43,785 bases of DNA from positions 1-43,785 of the forward strand of contig CAKTEU010000016.1 in assembly GCA_934552855.1 (NCBI GenBank), given 5' to 3'. The DNA comes from an uncultured Eubacteriales bacterium (GTDB taxonomy: Bacteria > Bacillota > Clostridia > Oscillospirales > Acutalibacteraceae). This document shows positions 23,078-32,032 of the stretch, in pieces. Numbering within the stretch: the stretch's first letter is position 1; each line of letters starts with the position of its first letter. The position numbers and the translations under genes were made by a program. Below the pieces are notes generated by a model. The model had not been told where the DNA came from and searched no databases. It was given only the letters and a program-made list of their open reading frames with translations.

Positions 23078-24385
23078 ATGAAAATTATTGTTGCAGGCGC
23101 AGGACACGGCGGACTTTCAGCCGCAATCAAGCTTTCAAAAAACGGCCATGACGTTACGGTTTTTGAAAAGGAAAAGCGTGAAAACCTCGGCCATGACTGG
23201 GAGGACAGATTTACTTTTTCATATCTTCTTGAAGCGGCGGAAAAAGACACTTTGCCCGAAAACAGCTGGCGTTACAGAGGCGACTGCGCTTTTGTTTCAC
23301 CGAATTACAAAACAAAAGTCATAATCAATTATACCGATGAAAACCGCCAAAAAATCATGTGGCGAAAGCCGATTATCAATATGCTCCTTTCTTCCTGCGA
23401 AGAACACGGAGTTAAACTTGTTTTTGAAACGCCGGTCAAGCGGGCAATTATCGAAAACAACAAGATTATTGGAATTGAAACCGAAAAAGACATTTTTAAG
23501 GCAGACCTTGTAATCGATTCCGCCGGCGTATTCTCTCCCGTAAGAATGAGTCTGCCCTCATCTTTCGGAATTGAAAAAGAGCCGAAACGAGGCGACGTTT
23601 TCTTTGCAAGACGAACGTATTACGCAAAAACAAACGCAACAGCTATTCCGGATGTTCCGTTTGAGGTTTATCTTTGCCATAACCGTGAGCAAGGACTTTC
23701 ATGGTGTTCAACAAACAGCGACAGCGTTGACATTCTCCTTGGAAGAATTGACCCCATAGGCGAAGAAAAACTTGAAAATCTGACAAATCTTTTCAAAAAA
23801 AGTCACCCGTATATTTCAACCAAAGTTCTTCACGGCGGAACAAACGGCGTACTCCCCGTTCGCCGTCCGCTTTCGTTGATGGTTGCAAACGGCTATGCCG
23901 CAGTCGGCGACAGTGCATTCATGACAACGCCGATGAACGGAATGGGAATTGACCTTTCGCTCCTTGCCGGAATGCTTCTTGCAAAAACGGTGAACAAAAA
24001 AAACAGCGCTTCGCAGGAAGCACTGTGGGAATACAACCGGCAATTTCATCTTCTTTACGGCGGAGATACGGCAAAGAACGAGGGACTGAAAAACTCGCTT
24101 CTTGAACTTGACGGCGAAGGCGTTGACTTTCTTTTTGAAAGTGCCGTTATTCAAGCCTCCGATCTTTCCGGTGCCGGAAGAAACACTTCCATAATTACTC
24201 TTCTCGGAAAATTTGTCAGAGGAATGAAAAGGCCGAAATACTTTTTTGCAATTCTCGGCGGAATAATAAAAGGCTCAAAGGTTTCAAAAACGCTCAAAAA
24301 CGCGCCGGAAAAATTTGACCATGAAAAAATTATACAATGGCAGAAAGACGTTTTGAAAAATGTTGTTGCCGTGAACAGAAAATAA
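23078..24385 (+). CDS. FAD-dependent oxidoreductase, geranylgeranyl-reductase/hydroxylase-like
   Basis: 435 aa from the ATG at 23078, after GAAAGGAAA. The longer frame from 22994 begins upstream of the promoter -35 and is rejected. N-terminal Rossmann FAD site MKIIVAGAGHGGLSAAIKLS with Glu at the end of the second strand (VTVFEKE). A second FAD motif, GYAAVGDSAFMTTPMNGMGI, at about 290-310 is typical of the para-hydroxybenzoate-hydroxylase/geranylgeranyl-reductase superfamily. The middle holds an RRTYYAK...W substrate-domain strand. Substrate unknown; in an anaerobe a reductase is more plausible than a monooxygenase. Monocistronic, convergent with a phosphoesterase gene. Confidence 0.75.
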   Translation: MKIIVAGAGHGGLSAAIKLSKNGHDVTVFEKEKRENLGHDWEDRFTFSYLLEAAEKDTLPENSWRYRGDCAFVSPNYKTKVIINYTDENRQKIMWRKPIINMLLSSCEEHGVKLVFETPVKRAIIENNKIIGIETEKDIFKADLVIDSAGVFSPVRMSLPSSFGIEKEPKRGDVFFARRTYYAKTNATAIPDVPFEVYLCHNREQGLSWCSTNSDSVDILLGRIDPIGEEKLENLTNLFKKSHPYISTKVLHGGTNGVLPVRRPLSLMVANGYAAVGDSAFMTTPMNGMGIDLSLLAGMLLAKTVNKKNSASQEALWEYNRQFHLLYGGDTAKNEGLKNSLLELDGEGVDFLFESAVIQASDLSGAGRNTSIITLLGKFVRGMKRPKYFFAILGGIIKGSKVSKTLKNAPEKFDHEKIIQWQKDVLKNVVAVNRK

Positions 24386-24436
24386 CAGGCAAAAACACTT
24401 AAAAGAGCAAAATAATTTCTATTTGAATTTAAAAAC

Positions 24437-24495
24437 AAAGCTATAATTCACGGTACGTTTTCTTCTTGACGGTATCCGTAAATTATAGCTTTTTT
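24437..24495. terminator. Bidirectional terminator between the FAD oxidoreductase and metallophosphoesterase genes
   Basis: Stem AAAGCTATAATT-ACGG (24437-24453) with CCGT-AATTATAGCTTT (24476-24492), one mismatch, 22-nt loop. TTTTT follows on plus, and TTTGTTTTT on minus. Confidence 0.85.
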
Positions 24496-24549
24496 ATTTT
24501 ACTCTTTGTTCTGTGCTAAATGCGGCAGCCTCGGTACTCTTTATTGATT

Positions 24550-25482
24550 TTAAGCAGCATAATCGTAATTGTTCCCGTCAAAGCTGTATGTCCTTTCGGC
24601 AAGAGCTCTGTCTGTGATAAAATCACGCCCGCAAACAACAACTCTGTCGTCATAAACTTCAACAAGAACACCTGCGCCGGTGTTGCCGTCAAGCGAAGTT
24701 TCGCCGTCAGGCATTCTGCCCCACATTGGAAGATTGATTATTGCCGTGCCGCCAAAATACGAAAGGCTGTATTCATCAAAGTCGGCGTGGTTGTGTCCGT
24801 GAAAATAATATACATTTTTATACTTCGTCAGGATATCGTAAAGAACATGGTTCGCACTTTTTACCTCCCAAAAGGTATAATGGCCGAAAACAAAAGCCGG
24901 CTTGCCCTCTGCGGTTGCTTTTTGAACCATGGAATCGACCCAAAGAAGCTGCTCGTCGGAAAAACCGTGAACATTGTTGCCCTCATACCATTCGGAAGAA
25001 AGAACAATGAAGTAATAGCCGCCGATTTCCTTGCAATAATACGGCTTGTCAATGTTAAGGTCAAACGCATTGTTTGCATAGGAAAGGAATCGCTTTGTCA
25101 GTTTGTTGTAATCGCCTTCACCGTTTCCAACGTCGTGGTTGCCCTCAACCGCAAGAACCGGTGTTTTAAAATCCGCTCTGAGAATTGCCCCGGAAAAAAG
25201 AAGATTTTCAATGTCCTGACCGTTCATGGTGTTGTCGCCAAGAAAAACAACGGCATCGTTTTTTCTTTTGTTTGCCTTGATTCCGCCAAGCAGAGCCATG
25301 AACGATTTGAAGCGGGAAAGATTGTTGCCCTCGATATGGCTGTCGGAAACAACCGAAAACGAAAGGCGGCAGTTTTCCGGATCGGAAACGTTATAGCTTT
25401 CGTGCTTTGGGGTTTGAAAGCCGATAAGGGCAAAAAAGAAAAGTGCAAGGAACATCGCTGTTGATTTTGTAAGATACTTCAT
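24550..25482 (-). CDS. Exported or membrane-anchored calcineurin-like metallophosphoesterase
   Basis: 310 aa from the ATG at 25482, 9 nt after AAGGAGG; an in-frame ATG at 25530 lacks an SD. Residues 1-24 are a hydrophobic N-terminal anchor or signal (TKSTAMFLALFFFALIGFQ), with no lipobox Cys. The metal-binding blocks are in canonical order: SDSH (Asp47, His49), LGDNTMNG, EGNHDVG, FGHYTFW, HGHNHAD. This is the two-metal site of the calcineurin superfamily, which hydrolyses phosphoesters. Substrate unknown; predicted outside the membrane. Divergent from glgB. Confidence 0.85.
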   Translation of the reverse strand: MKYLTKSTAMFLALFFFALIGFQTPKHESYNVSDPENCRLSFSVVSDSHIEGNNLSRFKSFMALLGGIKANKRKNDAVVFLGDNTMNGQDIENLLFSGAILRADFKTPVLAVEGNHDVGNGEGDYNKLTKRFLSYANNAFDLNIDKPYYCKEIGGYYFIVLSSEWYEGNNVHGFSDEQLLWVDSMVQKATAEGKPAFVFGHYTFWEVKSANHVLYDILTKYKNVYYFHGHNHADFDEYSLSYFGGTAIINLPMWGRMPDGETSLDGNTGAGVLVEVYDDRVVVCGRDFITDRALAERTYSFDGNNYDYAA

Positions 25483-25795
25483 TCGGTGGTGCCTCCTTGT
25501 TTTTTTATTGAACGGCTTTTTGCCGTCCATGTTCTTTTCAATTTTAACTTAAAAAGCATAATTTTGTCAAGACACCGAAAGTTTTTTGTCCGACAAAAAG
25601 AGTGCTTTTTTTCGTTTTGCTTTTCGTATAATGGAACTTTGTTCCGGCGTTACTGTCTTTTCTAACAAACTGCACAATTTTTGTGGAAAACTTTTTGAAG
25701 GTTTCTAACAAAATAACAAAAACCACTTGTCTTTTTCTTCGTCAGGTGATATTATAAATACAATAGGATAACCATATAAAAAAGAAGGTGTTCAA
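25483..25795. promoter_or_regulatory. Divergent intergenic region between the phosphoesterase gene and glgB
   Basis: 313 bp without a gene. Minus strand: TTGACA (25570-25565), 18-bp spacer, TAAAAT (25546-25541) for the phosphoesterase. Plus strand: TTGTCT (25727-25732), 17-bp spacer, extended TGA-TATTAT (25750-25755) for glgB, giving a leader of about 35 nt. A TATAAT at 25627-25632 without a good -35 could be a second plus-strand start. An interrupted palindrome TTTTTTGTC-C-GACAAAAA (25582-25599) lies just upstream of the minus -35 and may be an operator. Otherwise nothing is seen. Confidence 0.7.
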
Positions 25796-27742
25796 ATGCC
25801 AGAAAGAATAAAAAAAGGCGACGAAACTGCCCTTTACTTCTTCCATTCGGGAAAAGGCTGTCGTGTTTATGATTATCTCGGTTCACACAAAACGCCGGAA
25901 GAAGACAGCGTAACTTTCCGTGTTTGGGCTCCGAACGCTTTTTCGGTGAGCGTAATCGGTGATTTTAACGATTGGAACGAAAGCGAAAACAAAATGTATC
26001 GCCTTTCGGACAACCAAACCTGGGAATGTATTATCCCCGGTGTAAAAGTGTTTGACAGTTATAAATTTCTTGTCACTTATCCCGACGGAAAAACAACCGC
26101 CGCAAAATGCGACCCTTACGCTTTTCACAGCGAGACACGCCCGGGCGACGCTTCAAAATTCTTTGAGCTTGACGGTTACGGCTGGAAAGATTCCGATTGG
26201 AAAAAACAACGTGAAAAAACCAATCCCTATGAAAGCCCGATGAACATCTACGAAGTTCATGCCGGCTCATGGAGAAGATACAAAGACGGCAGTCCGTTTT
26301 CCTATCTTGACCTTGCGAGGGAGCTTGTTCCTTATGTCAGAGATATGGGCTATACCCACATTGAGCTTATGCCCCTTTCGGAATATCCGTTCGACGGCTC
26401 ATGGGGCTATCAGGTTACCGGATATTTTGCCGCAACGTCACGTTACGGAACACCGCACGAGCTCATGGAATTCGTTGACACCTGCCATCAAAACGGAATT
26501 TCCGTCATTCTCGACTGGGTTCCGGCGCATTTTCCGAGGGATCTTCACGGCCTTTCGCTTTTTGACGGAACGCCTTGTTATGAATATGCCGACCCGAGAA
26601 AAGGCGAACACAAGGACTGGGGAACAAAGGTTTTTGATTACGGAAAAGCCGAAGTTGTTTCCTTCCTCATCAGCTCCGCCGCATTTTGGTTTGAAAAATA
26701 TCACATTGACGGACTTCGGGTTGATGCGGTTTCCTCAATGCTTTATCTCGATTACGGAAGAGAAAACGGTCAGTGGATACCGAACAAATACGGCGGAAAC
26801 GAAAACCTTGAAGCGATTGAATTTTTTAAAACGCTCAACACAACCGTTTTCAGAGAGTATCCCCATGCCCTCATGATTGCGGAAGAAAGCACCGCTTGGC
26901 CGCTTGTTTCAAAACCGGTTGATGCCGGCGGACTCGGTTTCAACTTCAAGTGGAACATGGGCTGGATGAACGACACTCTCAGATACTTCTCGCTTGACGG
27001 CCTTTCAAGAAAATATAACCACAACCTTCTCACATTCTCGTTCTTCTATGCCTTTTCGGAAAACTTCATTCTTCCGATTTCTCATGACGAAGTTGTTCAC
27101 GGAAAATGCTCGCTCATCGGAAAAATGAGCGGAACGTATGAAGAAAAGTTTGATACGCTTCGTGCGTTCTTCGGCTATATGACCGCTCACCCCGGAAAAA
27201 AGCTTTGCTTCATGGGTCAGGAATTCGGTCAGTTTATCGAATGGCGCTTTGACGAAGAGCTTGACTGGCTGCTTCTTGATTACGACAAGCACCGCCTGCT
27301 TCAAAAGTATGTTAAAACGCTCAACGGTATTTATAAAAAATATCCGGAGCTTTGGCAGATTGATTACGGCTGGGACGGTTTTTCCTGGTGCGTCAGCGAT
27401 GACTGTGACAATTCGGTAATTGCTTTCACAAGAAAAAACAAAGAGGGCGGCGCACTCGTCTGCGTCTGCAACCTCACAAACGTTGAACGTGACAAATATT
27501 CGTTCGGCGTTGAAAAGGACGGGATTTATGAAGTTATCCTCAATTCCGACGACGTAAAATTCGGCGGAGAAGGCAGGGGTACAAAAACAAAAGCAACCTC
27601 AAAGAAAAAGCCGATGCACGGCTTTGAAAACAGCATTACGCTTTCACTTCCTCCCCTTTCGTGTTTATATCTTTCATATAAACCAAAGCCAAAAAAGGAA
27701 GAAAAGAAAGCCGAAAAGCCAAAAAAGAAAAGTTTGATTTAA
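25796..27742 (+). CDS. glgB: 1,4-alpha-glucan branching enzyme
   Basis: Introduces alpha-1,6 branches into glycogen; cytosolic. 648 aa. An N-terminal CBM48 module (about 30-115) has VTFRVWAPNAFSVSVIGDFN. GH13 catalytic domain: YTHIELMPLSEYPFDGSWGY, GLRVDAVSSMLYLDYGR with the nucleophile Asp, AEEST with the acid/base Glu, and ISHDEVVHGKCS. The C-terminal beta domain ends with PPLSCLYL, after which a basic tail KPKPKKEEKKAEKPKKKSLI is appended, unusual for the family. Start has GAAGGTG 5 nt upstream. First gene of glgB-C-D-A. Confidence 0.95.
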   Translation: MPERIKKGDETALYFFHSGKGCRVYDYLGSHKTPEEDSVTFRVWAPNAFSVSVIGDFNDWNESENKMYRLSDNQTWECIIPGVKVFDSYKFLVTYPDGKTTAAKCDPYAFHSETRPGDASKFFELDGYGWKDSDWKKQREKTNPYESPMNIYEVHAGSWRRYKDGSPFSYLDLARELVPYVRDMGYTHIELMPLSEYPFDGSWGYQVTGYFAATSRYGTPHELMEFVDTCHQNGISVILDWVPAHFPRDLHGLSLFDGTPCYEYADPRKGEHKDWGTKVFDYGKAEVVSFLISSAAFWFEKYHIDGLRVDAVSSMLYLDYGRENGQWIPNKYGGNENLEAIEFFKTLNTTVFREYPHALMIAEESTAWPLVSKPVDAGGLGFNFKWNMGWMNDTLRYFSLDGLSRKYNHNLLTFSFFYAFSENFILPISHDEVVHGKCSLIGKMSGTYEEKFDTLRAFFGYMTAHPGKKLCFMGQEFGQFIEWRFDEELDWLLLDYDKHRLLQKYVKTLNGIYKKYPELWQIDYGWDGFSWCVSDDCDNSVIAFTRKNKEGGALVCVCNLTNVERDKYSFGVEKDGIYEVILNSDDVKFGGEGRGTKTKATSKKKPMHGFENSITLSLPPLSCLYLSYKPKPKKEEKKAEKPKKKSLI

Positions 27743-27761
27743 TTATAAAGGAGGAAAACTA

Positions 27762-28979
27762 ATGGCAAAGAAAACAGAATGCCTTGCAATGCTTCTTGCC
27801 GGCGGACAGGGAAGCCGCCTCGGAATACTCACAAAGAACATTGCAAAGCCTGCCGTTCCCTACGGCGGAAAATATCGTATAATTGACTTCCCGCTTTCAA
27901 ACTGCATCAATTCCGGAATCGAAACGGTCGGCGTTCTGACTCAGTATCAGCCGCTTGAACTCAACGATTACATCGGAAACGGTGCCGCATGGGACCTTGA
28001 CCGTGCGCACGGCGGCGTTCACATTCTCTCTCCCTATCAGCAGATCAAGGGTACTCAGTGGTACAAAGGAACTGCGAACGCAATTTATCAGAACATCAAC
28101 TTCATTGACCGCTATAATCCCGAATATGTTGCCGTCCTTTCGGGCGACCACATCTATAAAATGGACTATGCAAAGATGCTTGCATATCATAAGGAAAAGA
28201 ACGCAGCCTGCACAATCGCAATGCTTGAAGTACCTTGGGAGGAGGCTTCCCGTTTCGGTTTGATGTTCGTCAACGACGACGGCTCAATCAGCGAATTTGA
28301 AGAAAAGCCGAAAAACCCCAAGAGCAACAAGGCTTCAATGGGCGTTTATATCTTCACCTGGAGCGTTCTTCGCAAGTATCTCATTGACGACGAAAACAAC
28401 CCCGATTCGGGCAACGACTTCGGTCACGATGTTATTCCCGCAATGCACGCAGCCGAAGAAAGACTTTTTGCATATCAATTTGACGGCTATTGGAAAGACG
28501 TTGGAACAATCGATTCGCTTTGGGAAGCAAACCTTGACCTTCTCAATCCGAAGGTTGACCTTGACCTTTCCGATAACAGCTGGAAAATTTATTCAAAAAC
28601 CACCGCTTCTCCGCCGCACTTTATTTCAAACAAAGCTTCGGTTGAAAACTCAATGATTGCCGAAGGCTGCGAAATTGACGGCGAAGTTGACTATTCAATT
28701 CTTTTTTCAAACGTCACCGTTGAAGAAGGCGCAACCGTTCGCTATTCAATTGTGATGCCCGGAACGGTGATCAAATCCGGCGCACTTGTTGAATATTCAA
28801 TCGTTGCGGAAAACGCAGTTATTGACGAAAACGCCCATGTCGGCAACGACCCGGCACAGATGAGCAACGCATTTGACGATTGGGGAATTGCCGTTGTCGG
28901 CGAAAAGGTACACATCGGAAAAAATGCATCCGTTGCCGCAAAAGCAATGGTTGACAAAGACGTAAAGGAGGAAAAGTAA
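27762..28979 (+). CDS. glgC: Glucose-1-phosphate adenylyltransferase, catalytic subunit
   Basis: Makes ADP-glucose from ATP and glucose-1-phosphate, the committed step of glycogen synthesis. 405 aa; SD AAAGGAGG. The N-terminal nucleotidyltransferase has LLAGGQGSRLGILTKNIAKP (pyrophosphorylase loop), RIIDFPLSNCINSGI, LSGDHIYKMDY with the catalytic Asp, and FEEKPK. The C-terminal part is a left-handed beta-helix (SIVMPGTVIKSGALVEYSIV). It is followed by glgD with a 1-nt overlap (TAATG), consistent with a GlgC/GlgD hetero-oligomer. Confidence 0.96.
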   Translation: MAKKTECLAMLLAGGQGSRLGILTKNIAKPAVPYGGKYRIIDFPLSNCINSGIETVGVLTQYQPLELNDYIGNGAAWDLDRAHGGVHILSPYQQIKGTQWYKGTANAIYQNINFIDRYNPEYVAVLSGDHIYKMDYAKMLAYHKEKNAACTIAMLEVPWEEASRFGLMFVNDDGSISEFEEKPKNPKSNKASMGVYIFTWSVLRKYLIDDENNPDSGNDFGHDVIPAMHAAEERLFAYQFDGYWKDVGTIDSLWEANLDLLNPKVDLDLSDNSWKIYSKTTASPPHFISNKASVENSMIAEGCEIDGEVDYSILFSNVTVEEGATVRYSIVMPGTVIKSGALVEYSIVAENAVIDENAHVGNDPAQMSNAFDDWGIAVVGEKVHIGKNASVAAKAMVDKDVKEEK

Positions 28980-30091
28980 TGCGTGCTTCAAATGTTCTCG
29001 GAATCATCTACTCAAATGTCTATGACGAATACATAAGCGAACTTACGGGTATCCGCACAATGGGTTCCGTTCCCTTTGCCGGAAGATATCGCCTTATTGA
29101 CTTCTGCCTTTCCGGAATGGTCAATTGCGGCATTACAAAGGTTGGCGTGAGCACAAAAAGCAACTATCAGTCGCTCATGGATCACCTCGGTTCCGGCAAA
29201 GCATGGGACCTTTCAAGAAAACGTGACGGACTCACGCTTCTTCCGCCGTTCAACTTCAGCGGAGCTTCCGGTGTATACAGCCACCGTTTTGAAGCCCTCA
29301 GGGGAATGATGAACTATATTTCTCACAGTGCAAAGGAATATGTCCTTTTCTGCGACTGCAATGTTATTTGCAACATTGATTATGAAAAGTTCATTGAAAA
29401 TCATATTGAGTCCGGCGCAGATATTACAATCGCATATAAGCGAGGCGTGAAGCCTGCAATTCCCAACATCATGACCTTTGACCTTGAGGGAACAAAAATC
29501 ACAAGGGCAAGCATCGGCGAGCTCGGCACGGAAGCGAAAAACTATTCGCTCAACATCATTATCATGAGTCGTATTCTTCTTGAAAGGCTGATGAACAACG
29601 CTTCCTCAATCCCCGACGCACGCTTTGAGCGTGACATCATCGGCAGCAACGTTCAATCACTTGATATCAGAGGATACAAGGTTGAAGAATTTGCCGAAAT
29701 GATTGACTCGCTTCAAAGCTATTACGACATCAGCATGCGCCTTCTTTCCGGCGCAAGGAAAGAACTTTTTTCAAAGGACAGACCGATTTATACAAAGGTT
29801 CGTGACGATGTTCCGGCAATTTACGGCGTATGCTCAAAGGCTTCAAATTCGCTCATCGCCGACGGCTGCGTAATCAAGGGTACGGTTGAAAATTGTATTC
29901 TTTTCAGGGGTGTATACATTGCTGAAGACGCAGTTGTTAAAAACTCCGTAATCATGCAGGACAGCTATATCAGCTCCGGTTCAAAAATCAACTGCGCAAT
30001 TCTTGACAAAAACGTTGTTGTGAAGCCTAATCGTGAACTTTCCGGTGCAGAAACCTATCCCGTTTACATCGGAAAGAACATCACAATTTGA
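28979..30091 (+). CDS. glgD: Glucose-1-phosphate adenylyltransferase regulatory subunit
   Basis: 370 aa. Same fold as GlgC, but the pyrophosphorylase loop GGxGxRL is replaced by IIYSNVYDEYISELTGIRTM. GRYRLIDFCLSGMVNCGI and VLFCDCNVICNIDYE keep the framework without the catalytic signature. The C-terminal hexapeptide-like repeats are short (VYIAEDAVVKNSVIMQDSYI). In Firmicutes GlgD modulates GlgC in a mixed complex. The 1-nt overlap with glgC supports coupled translation. Confidence 0.93.
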   Translation: MRASNVLGIIYSNVYDEYISELTGIRTMGSVPFAGRYRLIDFCLSGMVNCGITKVGVSTKSNYQSLMDHLGSGKAWDLSRKRDGLTLLPPFNFSGASGVYSHRFEALRGMMNYISHSAKEYVLFCDCNVICNIDYEKFIENHIESGADITIAYKRGVKPAIPNIMTFDLEGTKITRASIGELGTEAKNYSLNIIIMSRILLERLMNNASSIPDARFERDIIGSNVQSLDIRGYKVEEFAEMIDSLQSYYDISMRLLSGARKELFSKDRPIYTKVRDDVPAIYGVCSKASNSLIADGCVIKGTVENCILFRGVYIAEDAVVKNSVIMQDSYISSGSKINCAILDKNVVVKPNRELSGAETYPVYIGKNITI

Positions 30092-30127
30092 GCCCATTAA
30101 ACTTCCTACAAAGGAGGAAAAATTAAA

Positions 30128-31552
30128 ATGAAAGTTTTATTCGTTTCATCGGAAGCTCAGCCTTTCATGGCGAGCGGCGGACTCGGCGACGTTGCCGGTT
30201 CGCTTCCGCAGGCACTGAGAAAACGCCTCATCGGCTGCCGTGTTGTCATGCCGCTTTATGACACAATAAGCCAGGAACTCAAAGACTCCATGTCGTTCAT
30301 TACAAGCATTTCCGTTCCCGTTGCATGGCGTCGTCAATACTGCGGAGTTTTTCAGGCAAAGTATAAAGGTGTAATTTATTATTTCATAGACAATCAGTAT
30401 TATTTTAAGCGTGACACGATTTACGGTCACTACGACGACGCTGAGCGTTTCACTTTCTTTGCAAGAGCGGTTCTTGAAATTCTTCCTCACATTGATTTCA
30501 GACCCGACATCATTCATTGCAACGATTGGCAAAGCGCACTTACTCCTGTTTTCTATACCACAATGTACAGCAAAGACCCGTGGTACCAGGGAATCAAAAC
30601 CGTTTTCACAATTCATAACATTCAGTATCAAGGCACCTACGGAATGGATCTTGTTAATGACGTTATCGGCCTTAAACCCGAAGACGCCGGAATTGTTGAA
30701 TACGACGGCGACGTAAACTTTATGAAGGGTGCAATCGAATGTGCCGACAAAGTTACAACCGTTTCCCCATCCTACGCTCAGGAAATTCTTGACCCGTGGT
30801 ACAGCCACGGCCTTGACACAATTCTCAAAGCAAGGCAATGGAAGCTTGAAGGTATCCTCAACGGAATCGACACCGAAAGCTATGACCCGGAAACCGACCC
30901 GGCGATTGAAAAGAATTACAACGTTAAAACCGCAGAAAAAGGCAAAGCGGAAAATAAAGCCACCCTCCAGGAAAACATGGGACTTCCCGTCCGTGCGGAC
31001 GTTCCGATGATTGGAATTGTTTCCCGCCTTGTTTCTCACAAAGGGCTTGACCTTGTTAAGGGCATTTTTGACGAGTTCCTTTCAACAACGGATGTTCAGG
31101 TTGTTGTTGTCGGTTCGGGCGATTGGCAGTATGAAAACTACTTCCGTGAACTTTGCGACCGCTACCCGAGCAAAATTGCCGTCAGAATCGGCTTTGTTCC
31201 TTCGCTTGCAAGAAAGATTTACGCTGCGGCAGATCTTTTCCTCATGCCGTCAAAAAGCGAACCGTGCGGCCTTTCTCAGATGGTTGCGCTTCGTTACGGA
31301 ACGATTCCGATTGTTCGTGAAACCGGAGGTCTTCGTGATTCCATCACCGACAGCGGCGACGGAACGGGCAACGGCTTCACCTTCAAAACATATAACGCAC
31401 ACGATATGCTTGACGCAATAAGAAGAGGCCTTGATGCTTATTACAACAAGCCGCATTGGAAAGAGCTTGTAAAGCGTGCAATGGAATGTGACTTCAGCTG
31501 GGGAAGAAGTTCAAACGAATATATCAGACTGTATCGTCAACTGCTTAAATAA
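30128..31552 (+). CDS. glgA: Glycogen synthase (ADP-glucose)
   Basis: 474 aa, GT5 family; extends alpha-1,4-glucan from ADP-glucose. SD AAAGGAGG. N-terminal Rossmann fold with HCNDWQSALTPV and TIHNIQYQGTYG; C-terminal fold with IVSRLVSHKGLDLV and SKSEPCGLSQMVALRYGTIP (E-x7-E region). The usual KxGGL motif that binds ADP-glucose reads FMASGGLGDV, so Ala15 stands where E. coli GlgA has Lys15. Otherwise intact. Last gene of the operon. No glycogen phosphorylase is adjacent. Confidence 0.95.
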   Translation: MKVLFVSSEAQPFMASGGLGDVAGSLPQALRKRLIGCRVVMPLYDTISQELKDSMSFITSISVPVAWRRQYCGVFQAKYKGVIYYFIDNQYYFKRDTIYGHYDDAERFTFFARAVLEILPHIDFRPDIIHCNDWQSALTPVFYTTMYSKDPWYQGIKTVFTIHNIQYQGTYGMDLVNDVIGLKPEDAGIVEYDGDVNFMKGAIECADKVTTVSPSYAQEILDPWYSHGLDTILKARQWKLEGILNGIDTESYDPETDPAIEKNYNVKTAEKGKAENKATLQENMGLPVRADVPMIGIVSRLVSHKGLDLVKGIFDEFLSTTDVQVVVVGSGDWQYENYFRELCDRYPSKIAVRIGFVPSLARKIYAAADLFLMPSKSEPCGLSQMVALRYGTIPIVRETGGLRDSITDSGDGTGNGFTFKTYNAHDMLDAIRRGLDAYYNKPHWKELVKRAMECDFSWGRSSNEYIRLYRQLLK

Positions 31553-31558
31553 AAAGGC

Positions 31559-31604
31559 AACGACTGCTGTGATCGGATTGTTCCGCCGTAGCAGTCGTTT
31601 TTTT
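31559..31604 (+). terminator. glg operon terminator
   Basis: Perfect stem AACGACTGCT (31559-31568) with AGCAGTCGTT (31590-31599), followed by TTTTTTT. Confidence 0.9.
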
Positions 31605-31606
31605 GC

Positions 31607-31637
31607 AAAAAAACGACCGGCACTTTTGTACCGGTCG
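31607..31637 (-). terminator. Terminator of the ribosomal-protein/rpoA operon after rplQ
   Basis: Minus-strand stem CGACCGG (31637-31631) with CCGGTCG (31620-31614), then TTTTTTT (31613-31607). Nearly back to back with the glg terminator. Confidence 0.88.
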
Positions 31638-31659
31638 CAATTTTTATATCTTTGTACTA

Positions 31660-32001
31660 TCAAACAAGTTCGATGATGCACATCTCTGCTGCGTCGCCGC
31701 GGCGGGGACCTGTTTTGATAATACGGCAGTAACCGCCGTTAACGTCCTTATACTTCGGGCCGATTTCGTCAAAGAGCTTTTTAACAACGTCTTCTTTGGT
31801 GACGTATGCAAGAGCCTGACGCTTGTTGTGAAGTGTTGCTTCCTTGCCGAGAGTAATCATTTTCTCAGCCATTGAGCGAACTTCCTTTGCCCTTGTGACG
31901 GTGGTTTCAATGCTGCCTTTCTCCAAGAGATAAGTAACCATACCTCTAAGCATTGCCTTGCGGTGGTCGCTGGTTCTGCCGAGTTTTCTGGTACCTGCCA
32001 T
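31660..32001 (-). CDS. rplQ: 50S ribosomal protein L17
   Basis: 113 aa, 23S-binding protein near the exit tunnel. MAGTRKLGRTSDHRKAMLRG is the family N-terminus, and GPRRGDAAEMCIIELV the C-terminus. Shorter than E. coli L17, as usual in Firmicutes. Last gene of the cluster, 31 nt after rpoA. Confidence 0.97.
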   Translation of the reverse strand: MAGTRKLGRTSDHRKAMLRGMVTYLLEKGSIETTVTRAKEVRSMAEKMITLGKEATLHNKRQALAYVTKEDVVKKLFDEIGPKYKDVNGGYCRIIKTGPRRGDAAEMCIIELV

Positions 32002-32032
32002 TTGAAATCACTCCTTTTGTTGAAAAATCAAA

